Shown: positions 35,081 to 43,486 of the stretch, piece after piece
Numbering within the stretch: position 1 is the first letter of the stretch
Layout: each line of letters starts with the position of its first letter
From: Sulfuritalea hydrogenivorans sk43H
GTDB taxonomy: Bacteria; Pseudomonadota; Gammaproteobacteria; Burkholderiales; Rhodocyclaceae
Assembly (NCBI RefSeq): GCF_000828635.1
Contig: NZ_AP012547.1
Coordinates: forward strand, 186,001 to 250,000
Reading direction: 5' to 3'
Length of the DNA: 64,000 bases
Translations under genes and position numbers: made by a program
Notes under the pieces: generated by a model
Databases searched by the model: none
Told to the model about the DNA's origin: nothing
What the model saw: the letters and a program-made list of their open reading frames with translations, nothing else

Positions 35081-36463
35081 TTGAATTCCGTTCCTGCGGG
35101 CGCGACCGTCGAGCTTTCGCCATGGCAGCACCAGTCGGTGCTGGTGGTCGATGACGAGCCCGGCATGGTCAGTTTTCTGCACCGCTCGCTGGCCTTGCGC
35201 TGCGGTTGGGTGGCGACCGCCGGCAGCGTGGAAGAAGCCGTCGAACTGCTCAGCCGTCGCCACTTCGACCTGATCGTGCTCGATATCGCGCTGCCCGGCC
35301 GCTCGGGCGTCGAATGGCTCCACGACCTGCGCGCCCAGGGATTCGCCGGCGACGTGGTGCTGATGACGGCCTATGCCGACCTGGAAACCGCGATCGACGC
35401 ATTGCGCGCCGGCGCCTCGGATTTTCTGCTGAAGCCCTTCTCGGTGGCGCAAATGCTCAACGCGGTGAAGCGCTGCTTCGAGCGTTCGTCGCTGCGCCGC
35501 GAGAACTTCGTGCTGCGCCGTGAACTGGAACAGCGCGACGACAGCGTTGAAGGCATGGTCGGCAAGTCGGCCGTGATCCGTGACGTGTGCGCCCGTATCA
35601 AGCGCATTGCGCCGACGCCCTCGACGGTGCTGATCCATGGCGAATCGGGCACCGGCAAGGAACTCGCCGCGCGCGCCCTGCATCGCATGAGCTTGCGCAG
35701 CGACGGCCCCTTCGTGCCGATCAACTGTGCGGCGATCGCCGAAGAGTTGATCGAATCCGAATTGTTCGGCCATGTCAAAGGCGCTTTTACCGGCGCGGCG
35801 GCGGGTCGCGAAGGGCTGTTTTATTACGCCCGCGGCGGCACGCTGTTTCTCGATGAAATCTCCGAACTGCCCTTGCCGCTGCAGGCCAAGCTGCTGCGCG
35901 TGCTGGAGGAGCGCAGGGTGCGCCCGGTCGGATCGGAACAGGAAGTGCCGGTGGATGTGCGCGTGGTTGCAGCCACCAATCGCGACCTGACGGAAGAGGT
36001 TGCGGCGGGGCGTTTCCGGCGCGATCTCTACTACCGGCTGCAGGTGGTCGAAGTGGTCCTGCCGCCGCTGCGCGAGCGCATCGAAGACCTGCCGGACCTG
36101 GTCGATTACTTCATCGGCCAGCTGGCGGCGCGCCTGGGCGTGGCCGAGCTCGCGCACGACGAGGCCGCGCTGGCGCGCCTGGCCCGCTACAGCTGGCCGG
36201 GCAACGTGCGCGAATTGAAGAACCTGGTCGAGCGCTCGCTGATCCTCGGTTACTTCGCCGACGATTTTGCGCCGGATGAAGAAACCGCCGTGTCGCCAGC
36301 GCCGACTCTCGGGCCCGGAAACGAGGAATCCCTGGCCGCCATCGAGCGCCGCCACATCCTCGGCGTGCTGGAAACCTGCAAGGGCAACAAGTCCGAGGCG
36401 GCAAGGCGACTCGGCGTCTCGCGCAAGACGCTGGAACGCAAGTGCGCGGTGTGGGGGGTCTAG
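35081..36463 (+). CDS. NtrC-family sigma-54-dependent response regulator
   Basis: A 460-residue regulator. The receiver domain covers residues 15-130 with phospho-acceptor D68 in [10 protein letters not shown]. An AAA+ domain follows with Walker A GESGTGKE near 187 and the sigma-54 contact loop GAFTGAA near 234. A C-terminal Fis-type helix-turn-helix ([17 protein letters not shown]) completes it. The start is a TTG at 35081 preceded by AAGGGGGAG. An exact 21-bp repeat (36287-36307) encodes AVSPAPT in the linker before the helix-turn-helix. It is divergent from the fdn operon, which has a sigma-54 promoter, so it is probably its activator. Confidence 0.93.
   Translation: MNSVPAGATVELSPWQHQSVLVVDDEPGMVSFLHRSLALRCGWVATAGSVEEAVELLSRRHFDLIVLDIALPGRSGVEWLHDLRAQGFAGDVVLMTAYADLETAIDALRAGASDFLLKPFSVAQMLNAVKRCFERSSLRRENFVLRRELEQRDDSVEGMVGKSAVIRDVCARIKRIAPTPSTVLIHGESGTGKELAARALHRMSLRSDGPFVPINCAAIAEELIESELFGHVKGAFTGAAAGREGLFYYARGGTLFLDEISELPLPLQAKLLRVLEERRVRPVGSEQEVPVDVRVVAATNRDLTEEVAAGRFRRDLYYRLQVVEVVLPPLRERIEDLPDLVDYFIGQLAARLGVAELAHDEAALARLARYSWPGNVRELKNLVERSLILGYFADDFAPDEETAVSPAPTLGPGNEESLAAIERRHILGVLETCKGNKSEAARRLGVSRKTLERKCAVWGV
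36287..36307 (+). repeat. 21-bp dispersed repeat, in the NtrC-type regulator gene
   Basis: Exact match, encoding A-V-S-P-A-P-T in an interdomain linker. Confidence 0.9.
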
Positions 36464-38508
36464 GCATTTTCAGAGGCATCGCCGCGCGCTTTCGCGGCTC
36501 GCTGCGCTTCAAGCTGCTGGCGCTGGCGCTCGGCCCCCTGCTGGTGGCCGTGCCGATCCTGATCGGCATACTCGTCGGCTGGGGCGCGGTGTATTACGAC
36601 CGCCTGCTGATCACCAAGGTGCAGAGCGATCTGGCGGTTGCCCACGGCTACTTCGACCAGGTCAAGGAAGGCGTCGGCCGTCGCGTCGAATCCCTGGCCG
36701 GGTCGGAGCGGCTGGCCCGCGCGCTGCGCGAACGGCCCGGTGCGGCGGCCTTGAGCGAACTGCTGCGCGAAATGCAGCAGCAGCTCAGGATCGACTTCCT
36801 GATCCTGCTCGACGGCAATGGGCGCGTGCGCGCCGCCACGGGCGGCCCCGTGCCGGGCAGCAGCTACGCCGAGTGGGAAATCGTGCGCCGCGCGCTGGCC
36901 GGCCACGCCGAGACCGAGGTGGATATCCTCGATGCCGTCCAGTTGGCCGTGATCGACCCGACGCTGACGGAAAAGGCGCGCACGCCGCTGATCGCCACGC
37001 GCAATGCGCAGGCCACGCAGCGCAACGAGGAAACCCGCGGCATGGTGATGCACGCCGCCGCCCCGATCGCTTCCGTCTCGCGCGAGGGAGGCGCCGGCGT
37101 GCTGGTCGGCGGTTTGCTGCTCAACAAGAACCTCGAATTCGTCGACCGCATCAACGACATCGTGTACCCGGAGGGCTCGCTGCCGCTGGGCAGCGTCGGC
37201 ACCGCGACGCTGTTCCTCGATGACGTGCGCATCGCCACCAATGTGCGCCTGTTCGAAAACGTGCGCGCCATCGGCACCCGGGTTTCGGCCGCCGTGCGCC
37301 ATACCGTGCTCGACGAGGGGCGCACCTGGCTCGACCGCGCCTTCGTGGTGAATGACTGGTACGTCTCGGCCTACGAGCCGATCAAGGACAGTTTCGGCCG
37401 GCGCGTCGGCATGCTCTATGTCGGCTATCTGGAAGAGCCGTTCCAGCATGCGCGGCAATTGACGCTGGCGGCGGTGGCCCTGCTGTTCGTGCTGACCGTG
37501 GTGGCTGCGGCATTTGTTTCCCTGCGCCTGGCGCGGCATGTCTCGCAGCCGGTGGCGCGCATGCACGGCACCATGAGCGCGATCGAATCGGGCGAGACGG
37601 AGGCGCGCGTCGGCAAGCATCCGCCGGACCTTGCCGGCGAGGATGAACTGGCCGAGCTCGCCGCCCACTTCGATCGCCTGCTCGACCGGCTGGCGGCGCA
37701 GACCGAGGCCTTGCAGCGCTGGGGCAGCGAGCTTGACGGCAAGGTGGCCGAGCGCACGCAGGAACTCGCGGCCGCCAACCAGACGCTGCGCTCGGCGCAG
37801 CAGCGCCTCGTCATGTCGGAAAAACTCGCCGCGATCGGCCAGCTTGCCGCCGGCGTGGCGCATGAAATCAACAATCCGGTGGCGGTGATCCAGGGCAATC
37901 TCGATGTGCTGCGCGAAACCCTGGGGGATGCGGCCGAGCCGGCGATGGCGGAGATTCGCCTGATCCAGGACCAGGTGTTCCGCATCCGCCTGATTGTCAC
38001 CAAGCTGTTGCAGTTTGCCCGCCCGGCCGAGTACGCCGGCTATCTGGAACCCGTGGTGCTGGATCAGGTGGTGCAGGACAGCCTGGTGCTGGTGGCGCAC
38101 CAGATGAAGAAGACCAGCGTTGCGGTGATGCAGGAACTGCATGCGACGCGGCCGGTAACGGTGAATCGCAACGAGTTGCAGCAGGTGCTGATCAATCTGA
38201 TGGTCAACGCCCTGCAGGCCATGCCCGAGGGCGGCACCTTGCTGCTGGCCAGCGGCGACCGCGAAGAAGGCGGCGTCAGGGGCGGCTTTGTCGCCGTGGG
38301 CGACAGCGGCCCCGGCATCGCGGCGGAAATCCGCGAGCGGCTGTTCGACCCCTTCTTTACCACCAAGACCAGCGACGGCACCGGCCTCGGCCTGTGGGTC
38401 AGCCTCGGCCTGGTCCAGCGTTACGGTGGGCGCATCGACGTCGAGTGCCCGTCAAGCGGCGGCTCGGTGTTTACCGTATGGCTGCCCAACGAAGCCCAGG
38501 CAGCGTGA
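36442..38508 (+). CDS. Sensor histidine kinase with Cache-type sensor (NtrB partner)
   Basis: A 688-residue membrane kinase. Transmembrane helices near residues 25-48 and 342-362 flank a ~290-residue periplasmic Cache-like domain (SYAEWEIVRRALAGHAETEV). A HAMP domain, coiled coil, HisKA with phospho-acceptor His in GVAHEINNPVAV near 472, and HATPase (GTGLGLWVSLGLVQRYGG) follow. The start is a GTG at 36442 or 36451, inside the regulator's 3' end. It presumably senses an external ligand, perhaps formate, and phosphorylates the adjacent regulator; the ligand is inference. Confidence 0.91.
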   Translation: MRGVGGLGIFRGIAARFRGSLRFKLLALALGPLLVAVPILIGILVGWGAVYYDRLLITKVQSDLAVAHGYFDQVKEGVGRRVESLAGSERLARALRERPGAAALSELLREMQQQLRIDFLILLDGNGRVRAATGGPVPGSSYAEWEIVRRALAGHAETEVDILDAVQLAVIDPTLTEKARTPLIATRNAQATQRNEETRGMVMHAAAPIASVSREGGAGVLVGGLLLNKNLEFVDRINDIVYPEGSLPLGSVGTATLFLDDVRIATNVRLFENVRAIGTRVSAAVRHTVLDEGRTWLDRAFVVNDWYVSAYEPIKDSFGRRVGMLYVGYLEEPFQHARQLTLAAVALLFVLTVVAAAFVSLRLARHVSQPVARMHGTMSAIESGETEARVGKHPPDLAGEDELAELAAHFDRLLDRLAAQTEALQRWGSELDGKVAERTQELAAANQTLRSAQQRLVMSEKLAAIGQLAAGVAHEINNPVAVIQGNLDVLRETLGDAAEPAMAEIRLIQDQVFRIRLIVTKLLQFARPAEYAGYLEPVVLDQVVQDSLVLVAHQMKKTSVAVMQELHATRPVTVNRNELQQVLINLMVNALQAMPEGGTLLLASGDREEGGVRGGFVAVGDSGPGIAAEIRERLFDPFFTTKTSDGTGLGLWVSLGLVQRYGGRIDVECPSSGGSVFTVWLPNEAQAA

Positions 38509-38515
38509 CGAGGGC

Positions 38516-39196
38516 TCAGCCGCCTGCCGGCGCGAAACGCTTCTCGATTTCCGCCGCCGGAATATAGCCGCCGACGCGCTCGCCACCGGAAAAGAAGATC
38601 GCCGGCGTGCCATTGATGCGCAGTTTGCGGCCGAGCTGAGCGGACTTGTCGAGTCCGCTCATGTCGCACTTGGCGGGCACGGCGGGCGGCGCCTTGCCCG
38701 CCGTCATCCAGTCGGTCCAGGCCTTGGACTTGTCCGGCGCGCACCAGATGGCCTTCGACTTCTCGTAGGAGTCGTCGCCCAGCACCGGGTAGAGGAAGGT
38801 ATACACCGTGGCATCCTTCAATGTCAGGATGTCCTTCGCCAGTTTCTTGCAATAGCCGCAATTCGGGTCTTCGAAGGTCACCATGACGTTCTTTCCGTTG
38901 CCGCGCACCTGCTTCACGGCCAGGTCGAGCGGCAGGGAATTGAACTGGCGCTCCGCCGTGATGTTCTTGCCCGTTTTCATTTCCAGCAGGTTGCCGAAGA
39001 TCAGGTAGGTCGCCTTGTCGTCGGCGTAGAAGATCTGGCCATCGACCGTGACCTCCCAGATGCCGGCCATCGGCGCCCTGGCGATCTTTTCGACCTTGCC
39101 CAGCTTGGCCTCGACGGCTTTTTTCACATCGGACTCGTCGGCGAATGCGGCGAGGGACACACAGGCCAGGGCGGCGGCAAGCAGGGATGGTTTCAT
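38516..39196 (-). CDS. dsbC: DsbC-like thiol:disulfide isomerase
   Basis: A 226-residue periplasmic protein with a signal peptide (MKPSLLAAALACVSLAAFA), an N-terminal dimerisation-like domain (about 20-85) and a thioredoxin domain with CGYC in EDPNCGYCKKLA. The cis-Pro is in INGTPAIFFSGG. A second Cys pair (IWCAPDK, AKCDMSG) matches the structural disulfide of DsbC. It ends 7 bp from the convergent kinase gene. Confidence 0.93.
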   Translation of the reverse strand: MKPSLLAAALACVSLAAFADESDVKKAVEAKLGKVEKIARAPMAGIWEVTVDGQIFYADDKATYLIFGNLLEMKTGKNITAERQFNSLPLDLAVKQVRGNGKNVMVTFEDPNCGYCKKLAKDILTLKDATVYTFLYPVLGDDSYEKSKAIWCAPDKSKAWTDWMTAGKAPPAVPAKCDMSGLDKSAQLGRKLRINGTPAIFFSGGERVGGYIPAAEIEKRFAPAGG

Positions 39197-39213
39197 GAGG
39201 TCTCCAGGAAAAT

Positions 39214-40371
39214 TCAGGACGCCAGCGCGTAGCGAACCAGCAGGTTCTTTACGACCGGCAAGGTGTTGGTGAGGTTCAATCCGATATTGCGCAATTTGGC
39301 CAGGGGGCCGCTGGCGGGGCCGAAAAGGTCGTGCAGGCTATCAGTGACCGTCTGCAAAGTCACTATTTCCTCCTTGCGCGCCCGCTCGTAGCCGCGCAGC
39401 AGCGCCAGGTCGCCGCAGTCCACATGAGCTGGTTTGTCGCAAAGCACGCTTGCCAGCACCCGCGCATCCTGGAAGCCCAGATTGATGCCATGGCCGGACA
39501 GCGGGTGGATGGTATGGGCGGCATCGCCGATCAGCGCCAGCCGCGGTGCCACCGAGCGCGGCGCGCGCATCAGGCGCAGCGGAAAGCCTGCCGGCGCAGT
39601 CATCAGTTGCAGCGCGCCCAGTCGCCCGCCGCCTGCCGCGGCCACGCGGGCGCACAGGGCGGCCGGATCGAGCGCCAGCAGTTCGCGTCCGCGCTCTTCC
39701 GGAGCGGACCAGACCATCGAGATGCGATTGCCCGGCAAGGGCAGCCAGGCCAGCACACCGTCGTCGCGGAACCATTGAAACGCCGTGCCCCGATGCGGCA
39801 GTTCGGTGGCGAAGTTGGCCACCACGCCCAACTGGTCGTAGGGGTCAAAGCGGACGTCGATGCCCGCCGCGGAGCGGGTCCAGGACTCGGCGCCATCCGC
39901 CGCCACGATCAGCCGCGCGACCAGGGTGCGGCCGTCGTCCAGCGTCAGTCGTGCCGCATCGGGCTCAAGCGCCAGCGTTTGCGGGCGGGCCGGGCAAAGC
40001 AGGCTCAGGTTGCCCTGGCGTTTTGCGGTTTCCCACAGTTCGCGCTGCATCAGCGACGATTCGAGAATCCAGGCCAGCTCCGACACGCCGCTGCCATAGG
40101 CCGTGAAATCCAGCCGGCCGCCGGCGTCGCCATGGATTTCCATGGCACGCACCGGCTCCATGCGCGTCGCGTCCATATGGCGCCAGGCGCCCAGGGCATC
40201 GAGAAAGCGCGCATTGGCCGGGCTGATCGCATAAACCCGCGAATCCCATCCCTCCGGGAAGCCGGGCGCCTTCCCTTCGACCAATGCCACCGACAAGGCC
40301 GAGCGGCGCAAAGCCGCTGCCAGGGCCAAACCGGCCAAGCCCCCCCCCACAATCACGACATCGAAGTCCAT
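39214..40371 (-). CDS. UbiH/UbiF/VisC-family FAD-dependent hydroxylase
   Basis: A 385-residue flavoprotein monooxygenase. The FAD-binding GxGxxG motif (VVIVGGGLAGLALA) is at residue 4. The second FAD motif is LIGDAAHTIHPLSGHGINLGFQD, with DSRVYAISP after the first domain. The family hydroxylates ring carbons in ubiquinone biosynthesis; which position is not decidable here. The start is the ATG at 40371. It overlaps no neighbour and ends 18 bp upstream of dsbC. Confidence 0.9.
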   Translation of the reverse strand: MDFDVVIVGGGLAGLALAAALRRSALSVALVEGKAPGFPEGWDSRVYAISPANARFLDALGAWRHMDATRMEPVRAMEIHGDAGGRLDFTAYGSGVSELAWILESSLMQRELWETAKRQGNLSLLCPARPQTLALEPDAARLTLDDGRTLVARLIVAADGAESWTRSAAGIDVRFDPYDQLGVVANFATELPHRGTAFQWFRDDGVLAWLPLPGNRISMVWSAPEERGRELLALDPAALCARVAAAGGGRLGALQLMTAPAGFPLRLMRAPRSVAPRLALIGDAAHTIHPLSGHGINLGFQDARVLASVLCDKPAHVDCGDLALLRGYERARKEEIVTLQTVTDSLHDLFGPASGPLAKLRNIGLNLTNTLPVVKNLLVRYALAS

Positions 40372-40445
40372 TGGCGAATTGTCGCCTACCGGGGCGCGCC
40401 TTGACAAGGCAAGCGTGCGCCGAGGATAATTCCGCCCCTTTGCAC

Positions 40446-40522
40446 GGTGATGTAGCTCAGCTGGTTAGAGCGACGGATTCATAATCCGTAGGTCGAGGGT
40501 TCAAGTCCCCCCATCACCACCA
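40446..40522 (+). tRNA. tRNA-Met (CAU), site of an integrated element
   Basis: A 77-nt cloverleaf with encoded CCA. The acceptor stem GGTGATG pairs with CATCACC, and the anticodon CAT lies in the loop TTCATAA. Stems are regular, and the profile fits an elongator tRNA-Met; a tRNA-Ile with a modified CAU anticodon cannot be excluded. Its 3' half forms one end of a 57-bp direct repeat. Confidence 0.93.
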
Positions 40523-40534
40523 GTATTCAAGCGG
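40478..40534 (+). repeat. attL (3' half of tRNA-Met plus 12 bp)
   Basis: Left copy of the direct repeat. It covers the anticodon loop to beyond the CCA end and restores a complete tRNA. Confidence 0.85.
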
Positions 40535-40563
40535 GTTCCAGCGGTTTCGCGGGAATCCGCTTT
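40531..40563 (+). terminator. Terminator after tRNA-Met
   Basis: GCGGGTTCC pairs with GGAATCCGC (one G-U), followed by TTTT. Confidence 0.7.
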
Positions 40564-40567
40564 TCTA

Positions 40568-40872
40568 CTATTCGCCGCTCTCTTCTACAATTCCCGGCCT
40601 GCGCAGAGGTTCCACACTCTCCCCGAGGCGGGCGCGGACGTAGTGCTGTGTCATCGTGACGTGCTTGTGACCCAGTAGCTTCTGCGCGTGATCCATGCCT
40701 CCGGCGATGCTTGCCTCCGTACCGGCCTTGGCGCGGATGTCGCGGAACTGGAAGGCCACGCCTGCCGCCTCGCGCGCCTTGTCAAAGCGTCCGCGTAGCT
40801 GCTGTTGCGTGACGGCGCTGCCGTCATCATTGGCGATCAGGAAGGCGGGTTCCCTAGCAGTCTCCCCGCGTT
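40568..40872 (-). pseudogene. Tyrosine recombinase (phage-type integrase) C-terminal remnant
   Basis: About 100 residues of an integrase catalytic domain: AFLIANDDGSAVTQQQL, then FQFRDIRAKAGTEAS with the first Arg box, LLGHKHVTMTQHYVR with the His and the Tyr nucleophile. A stop codon interrupts the frame just upstream, and there is no N-terminal domain. Only the 3' end next to the attachment site remains, so it cannot be active. Confidence 0.8.
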
Positions 40873-41036
40873 ACCCACCGACGCCCCTACGCCAGCCAAG
40901 GGGCGCTTCAGGGCGTCCGTGGATAACGCTCGCCTTCGGGGAAGTATCGGGCCGCCAGCCGGTCTGCCAAAGATGGATTGACGGACAGGCCGGAAACCCG
41001 GATGATTCGCACCTATCAAAATGATAGGTCTGCCCG

Positions 41037-41339
41037 ATGTCCAAATGGTCCAAGCAGCAGTACCAGCGGTTTATCCGCGAGACGGCCAAGGACTGTGCAC
41101 GGGTGGTTTTCACGGCTCACGCCGAACAGCGGATGCGGCTACGGGGAATCTCCCACGCGATGGCGCTGGAAGTGTTGCGCAAAGGGCTGCTGCGAAGGAC
41201 GCCCGAGCCGAACATGCGACATGGAACGATGGAATGCCGGATGGAGTATTACGTTGCCGGCAGAAATCTTGGGGTGGTTTCGGCGGTTGTGGAAGCCGAT
41301 CCCGATTTGGTGGTCATCACAGCAATGGAAATCGACTGA
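41037..41339 (+). CDS. DUF4258 protein, probable toxin of a toxin-antitoxin pair
   Basis: A 100-residue basic protein with DUF4258 features: VVFTAHAEQRMRLRGIS near residue 23 and a strand-rich C-terminus ending VVVITAMEI. DUF4258 proteins have a RelE-like fold and often sit beside helix-turn-helix antitoxins. The next gene follows after 12 bp on the same strand. It lies within the tRNA-Met element. Confidence 0.75.
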   Translation: MSKWSKQQYQRFIRETAKDCARVVFTAHAEQRMRLRGISHAMALEVLRKGLLRRTPEPNMRHGTMECRMEYYVAGRNLGVVSAVVEADPDLVVITAMEID

Positions 41340-41351
41340 CGGGGGTGTGAG

Positions 41352-41807
41352 ATGCTGCGATATGACGATGGTGGTTTGAGGAACGTGTGGCTGATGAATG
41401 GCTACGAGATCAAGGAAACACCCTACGGCAAGGGCACGGCCTACAAGGACGTGGAGGGGCTGACGCGCGCGATCTGCCTGGCGCTGACGAAGAAGCACGG
41501 GAAGCTGACCGGGGTGGAGTTCCGCTATCTGCGCCAGTCGGGCCTGATGATGTCCCAGGCAGCCTTGGCGAAGCTGATGGGGGTGGATGTGCAGTCGATT
41601 GCCCGTTGGGAAAAAACCGGCCAGGTGCCGAAGTACGCGAACAAGCTGGTTCGCGTGGTGTATTGCGCCCATGCGGAGGGCAATCTGGCCATCAAGCGCG
41701 TGGTGGAACGGATCAACGATGTGGACCGACTGCTGAATCAAAGGATCGTGCTGGAGTCGTCATCGGCCGGCTGGACGCCTCGCATCGAGGACGTGGAGCA
41801 CGCCTGA
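41352..41807 (+). CDS. Helix-turn-helix protein, probable antitoxin (MqsA/HigA-like)
   Basis: A 151-residue protein with an XRE-type helix-turn-helix near residues 65-95 (MSQAALAKLMGVDVQSIARWEKTG). The N-terminal region (YEIKETPYGKGTAYKDVEGL) matches a common antitoxin type paired with DUF4258 proteins. It probably binds its own promoter and neutralises the upstream gene product; both are inference from the family. Confidence 0.75.
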   Translation: MLRYDDGGLRNVWLMNGYEIKETPYGKGTAYKDVEGLTRAICLALTKKHGKLTGVEFRYLRQSGLMMSQAALAKLMGVDVQSIARWEKTGQVPKYANKLVRVVYCAHAEGNLAIKRVVERINDVDRLLNQRIVLESSSAGWTPRIEDVEHA

Positions 41808-41929
41808 AAAGACTTCTACAATTCCAAATTGCCCCAAGCAACGGCGCGGGTTCGCGAGGCATCCACGGAGAAGGTTTGTAGAAGTGAAACGAGCGCAAGC
41901 CATTGACGCGACAGCGTTGCGAACTTGGC

Positions 41930-41986
41930 TTCATAATCCGTAGGTCGAGGGTTCAAGTCCCTCCATCACCACCAGTATTCAAGCGG
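41930..41986 (+). repeat. attR (duplicated 3' half of tRNA-Met)
   Basis: Right copy of the 57-bp repeat, differing from attL at one base (CCC to CTC in the T arm). It contains no 5' half, so it is not a second tRNA gene. Confidence 0.85.
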
Positions 41987-42010
41987 CCTCCAGCGATGGG
42001 GGCCGTTTTC
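41984..42010 (+). terminator. Terminator after attR
   Basis: CGGCC(T)CC pairs with GG(G)GGCCG, followed by TTTTCATTTT. It was probably the original tRNA-Met terminator, displaced by integration. Confidence 0.75.
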
Positions 42011-42024
42011 ATTTTGGCAGGCGG

Positions 42025-42378
42025 TTAGCTGCTGCGATTCTGCCGGCGGCGGTCGAGCCACCAGGCGAGCACGGGCAGGGCGACGAAAGAGCCGGGCAGC
42101 GCCATCACCACCAAGTAGGGGGAAAGATACGCCAGTGCCCGCAATTGTTCCTGCAATGCGATGCGCTCGGCGCTGGTCCAGCGTTCGCCGTTGCGGGGCT
42201 TCATCAGCAGCGGCATGAGGCCGCGCACCTTGGCCATTTCGCCCTGCAATTGCTTGCGTTCCCGATTTTGGGCGGCGAGGACTTTCTGCATCAGGCCGGG
42301 TGATACCCGGATTCCCGTTGCCGCGGACACCTGGCGACTGGCTTCCTTGACCTCGTCGCGCGGCCTGGAACGAACCAT
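42025..42378 (-). CDS. Small membrane protein of unknown function
   Basis: A 117-residue protein with a charged, helical N-terminal two-thirds and one transmembrane segment (LSPYLVVMALPGSFVALPVL, about 87-106) ending WWLDRRRQ. The C-terminal motif resembles the hydrophobic end of LETM1-like sequences, but I would not name it on that basis. It is co-directional with the yqjK-like gene, eight bp downstream. Confidence 0.65.
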   Translation of the reverse strand: MVRSRPRDEVKEASRQVSAATGIRVSPGLMQKVLAAQNRERKQLQGEMAKVRGLMPLLMKPRNGERWTSAERIALQEQLRALAYLSPYLVVMALPGSFVALPVLAWWLDRRRQNRSS

Positions 42379-42385
42379 TGCGGGA

Positions 42386-42685
42386 TCAGGCCGCCGGGCG
42401 GCGCTCCAGAAAATCGCTCAGCTTGTGCCATGCCTGCCAACCGAAAAAGGCACGGCGTGCCCAGCGCCAGGCGCGTTTAGGCCGGGCGACGATCAGCGCC
42501 ACCGTGGCGGCGGCGACAATTTGTGGATTGCGGCGCGCCCAGCGGGCACCCTCGACGACGCAGTCCGCTCCGCTGAAGACGGGAGCCAGCCCCGCCGCGC
42601 AGCGACCAAATTCGTCGCGCAGGCCTGCGCTGGCGATCTGCAGCCGCTGCTTCTTCAGCGCAAGTTCCAGCGTCGCGGAGTTCAC
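42386..42685 (-). CDS. YqjK-like protein
   Basis: A 99-residue protein beginning at a GTG that overlaps the stop of the holin-family gene (GTGA). It has an N-terminal ALKKQRLQIASAGLRDEF helix and an ARPKRAWRWARRAFFGWQAW segment typical of YqjK-type proteins encoded after yqjE. Function is unknown. Confidence 0.75.
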   Translation of the reverse strand: MNSATLELALKKQRLQIASAGLRDEFGRCAAGLAPVFSGADCVVEGARWARRNPQIVAAATVALIVARPKRAWRWARRAFFGWQAWHKLSDFLERRPAA

Positions 42686-43095
42686 TGCGGTCTTGCGGCG
42701 GGATCTGATGCCAATGCGTCGCGGTCCTTGCGAAGCTCGGCCAGGCTGGCGGAAAACAGCTTCGAGCCGCCGCGCGCCAAGCTCATTGCCAGCATGAGGC
42801 TGGCAATGCCGGCGCCGATGAACAGCGCGGAAAACACGCCGAGGGCCAGCAGCCGGTTGCTGTCCCAGAGCAGTACGGTGAGAAAGATGGCGAGGAAGAC
42901 CAAGCCGGCGGAAAGGCAAAGAAATGCCGCACCGCCGTAGGCCAGCAGCGAAACCAGCCGCACCCGCTCCTCGGCGAGTTCGACGCCGAGGAGTTCGAGA
43001 CGGTTGTGGATCAGGGTAACGCCGGTACCGAGCAAGCCCTTGGTCGAGGCGAACAATCCCTGCTGGTTCGACACCCTGCCCGCTCCTTCACCCAT
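42682..43095 (-). CDS. Phage holin-family membrane protein (YqjE-like)
   Basis: A 137-residue protein with two adjacent transmembrane helices (about 50-72 and 80-105) and a basic C-terminus. This family is annotated holin-like but is chromosomal and coexpressed with elaB/yqjD-type genes; no other phage gene is near. Order here is elaB/yqjD-like, yqjE-like, yqjK-like, as in E. coli. Confidence 0.82.
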   Translation of the reverse strand: MGEGAGRVSNQQGLFASTKGLLGTGVTLIHNRLELLGVELAEERVRLVSLLAYGGAAFLCLSAGLVFLAIFLTVLLWDSNRLLALGVFSALFIGAGIASLMLAMSLARGGSKLFSASLAELRKDRDALASDPAARPQ

Positions 43096-43103
43096 TGCCG
43101 GGT

Positions 43104-43415
43104 TCAGCGACGGCCGATCAGCAGGCCGACGATGAAGCCGAATCCTGCCGCTACGCCCACCGAACGCCAGGGATTGTCATGCACATAATCGTCGGCGACA
43201 CGGCCGACCTGCTTGGCCTTATCCACCACGGCGGCCTCGGCTTCGGCCAGCTTGATCTTGGCGGCCGAAAGGCGATCCTGCGTCCTGGCGCGGATATCGG
43301 CGATCTTGTCGCCCGCCTGTCCGGCCGTGGCGCGTAGCAGTTCTTCGGTGTCGGCGATCACCAGTTTTACGTCGGCAATCAGTTTGTCCTTGGTGACATC
43401 GGTCATATCGTTCAT
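43104..43415 (-). CDS. ElaB/YqjD/DUF883-family protein
   Basis: A 103-residue protein: a long amphipathic helix (about 8-75) followed by a C-terminal membrane helix with glycine motif GVAAGFGFIVGLLIGRR. E. coli members are inner-membrane, ribosome-binding and stationary-phase induced. It heads the operon with yqjE- and yqjK-like genes. Confidence 0.85.
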   Translation of the reverse strand: MNDMTDVTKDKLIADVKLVIADTEELLRATAGQAGDKIADIRARTQDRLSAAKIKLAEAEAAVVDKAKQVGRVADDYVHDNPWRSVGVAAGFGFIVGLLIGRR

Positions 43416-43486
43416 GCTTTTCTCCTGAATTGAATGACTACAAAGTGAAGGCTACCGATTTTGTCGCTGCGCCGCAATGATCCATG

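Larger units (their letters stand above)
40478..41986. mobile_element. Decayed integrated element in tRNA-Met (about 1.5 kb)
   Basis: A 57-bp direct repeat, beginning TTCATAATCCGTAGG, spans 40478-40534 and 41930-41986 with one mismatch. Between the copies are a tyrosine recombinase remnant, a DUF4258 gene and a helix-turn-helix gene. This is the structure of a tRNA-integrated island after deletion of most of its cargo. Confidence 0.85.

Noticed and set aside
41930-41986. A second tRNA-Met gene
   Set aside because: Only the 3' half is present; it is the attR copy of the integration repeat.
42682-43095. Prophage holin
   Set aside because: No endolysin, structural genes or attachment sites nearby; the elaB/yqjE/yqjK-like gene order is a normal chromosomal cluster.
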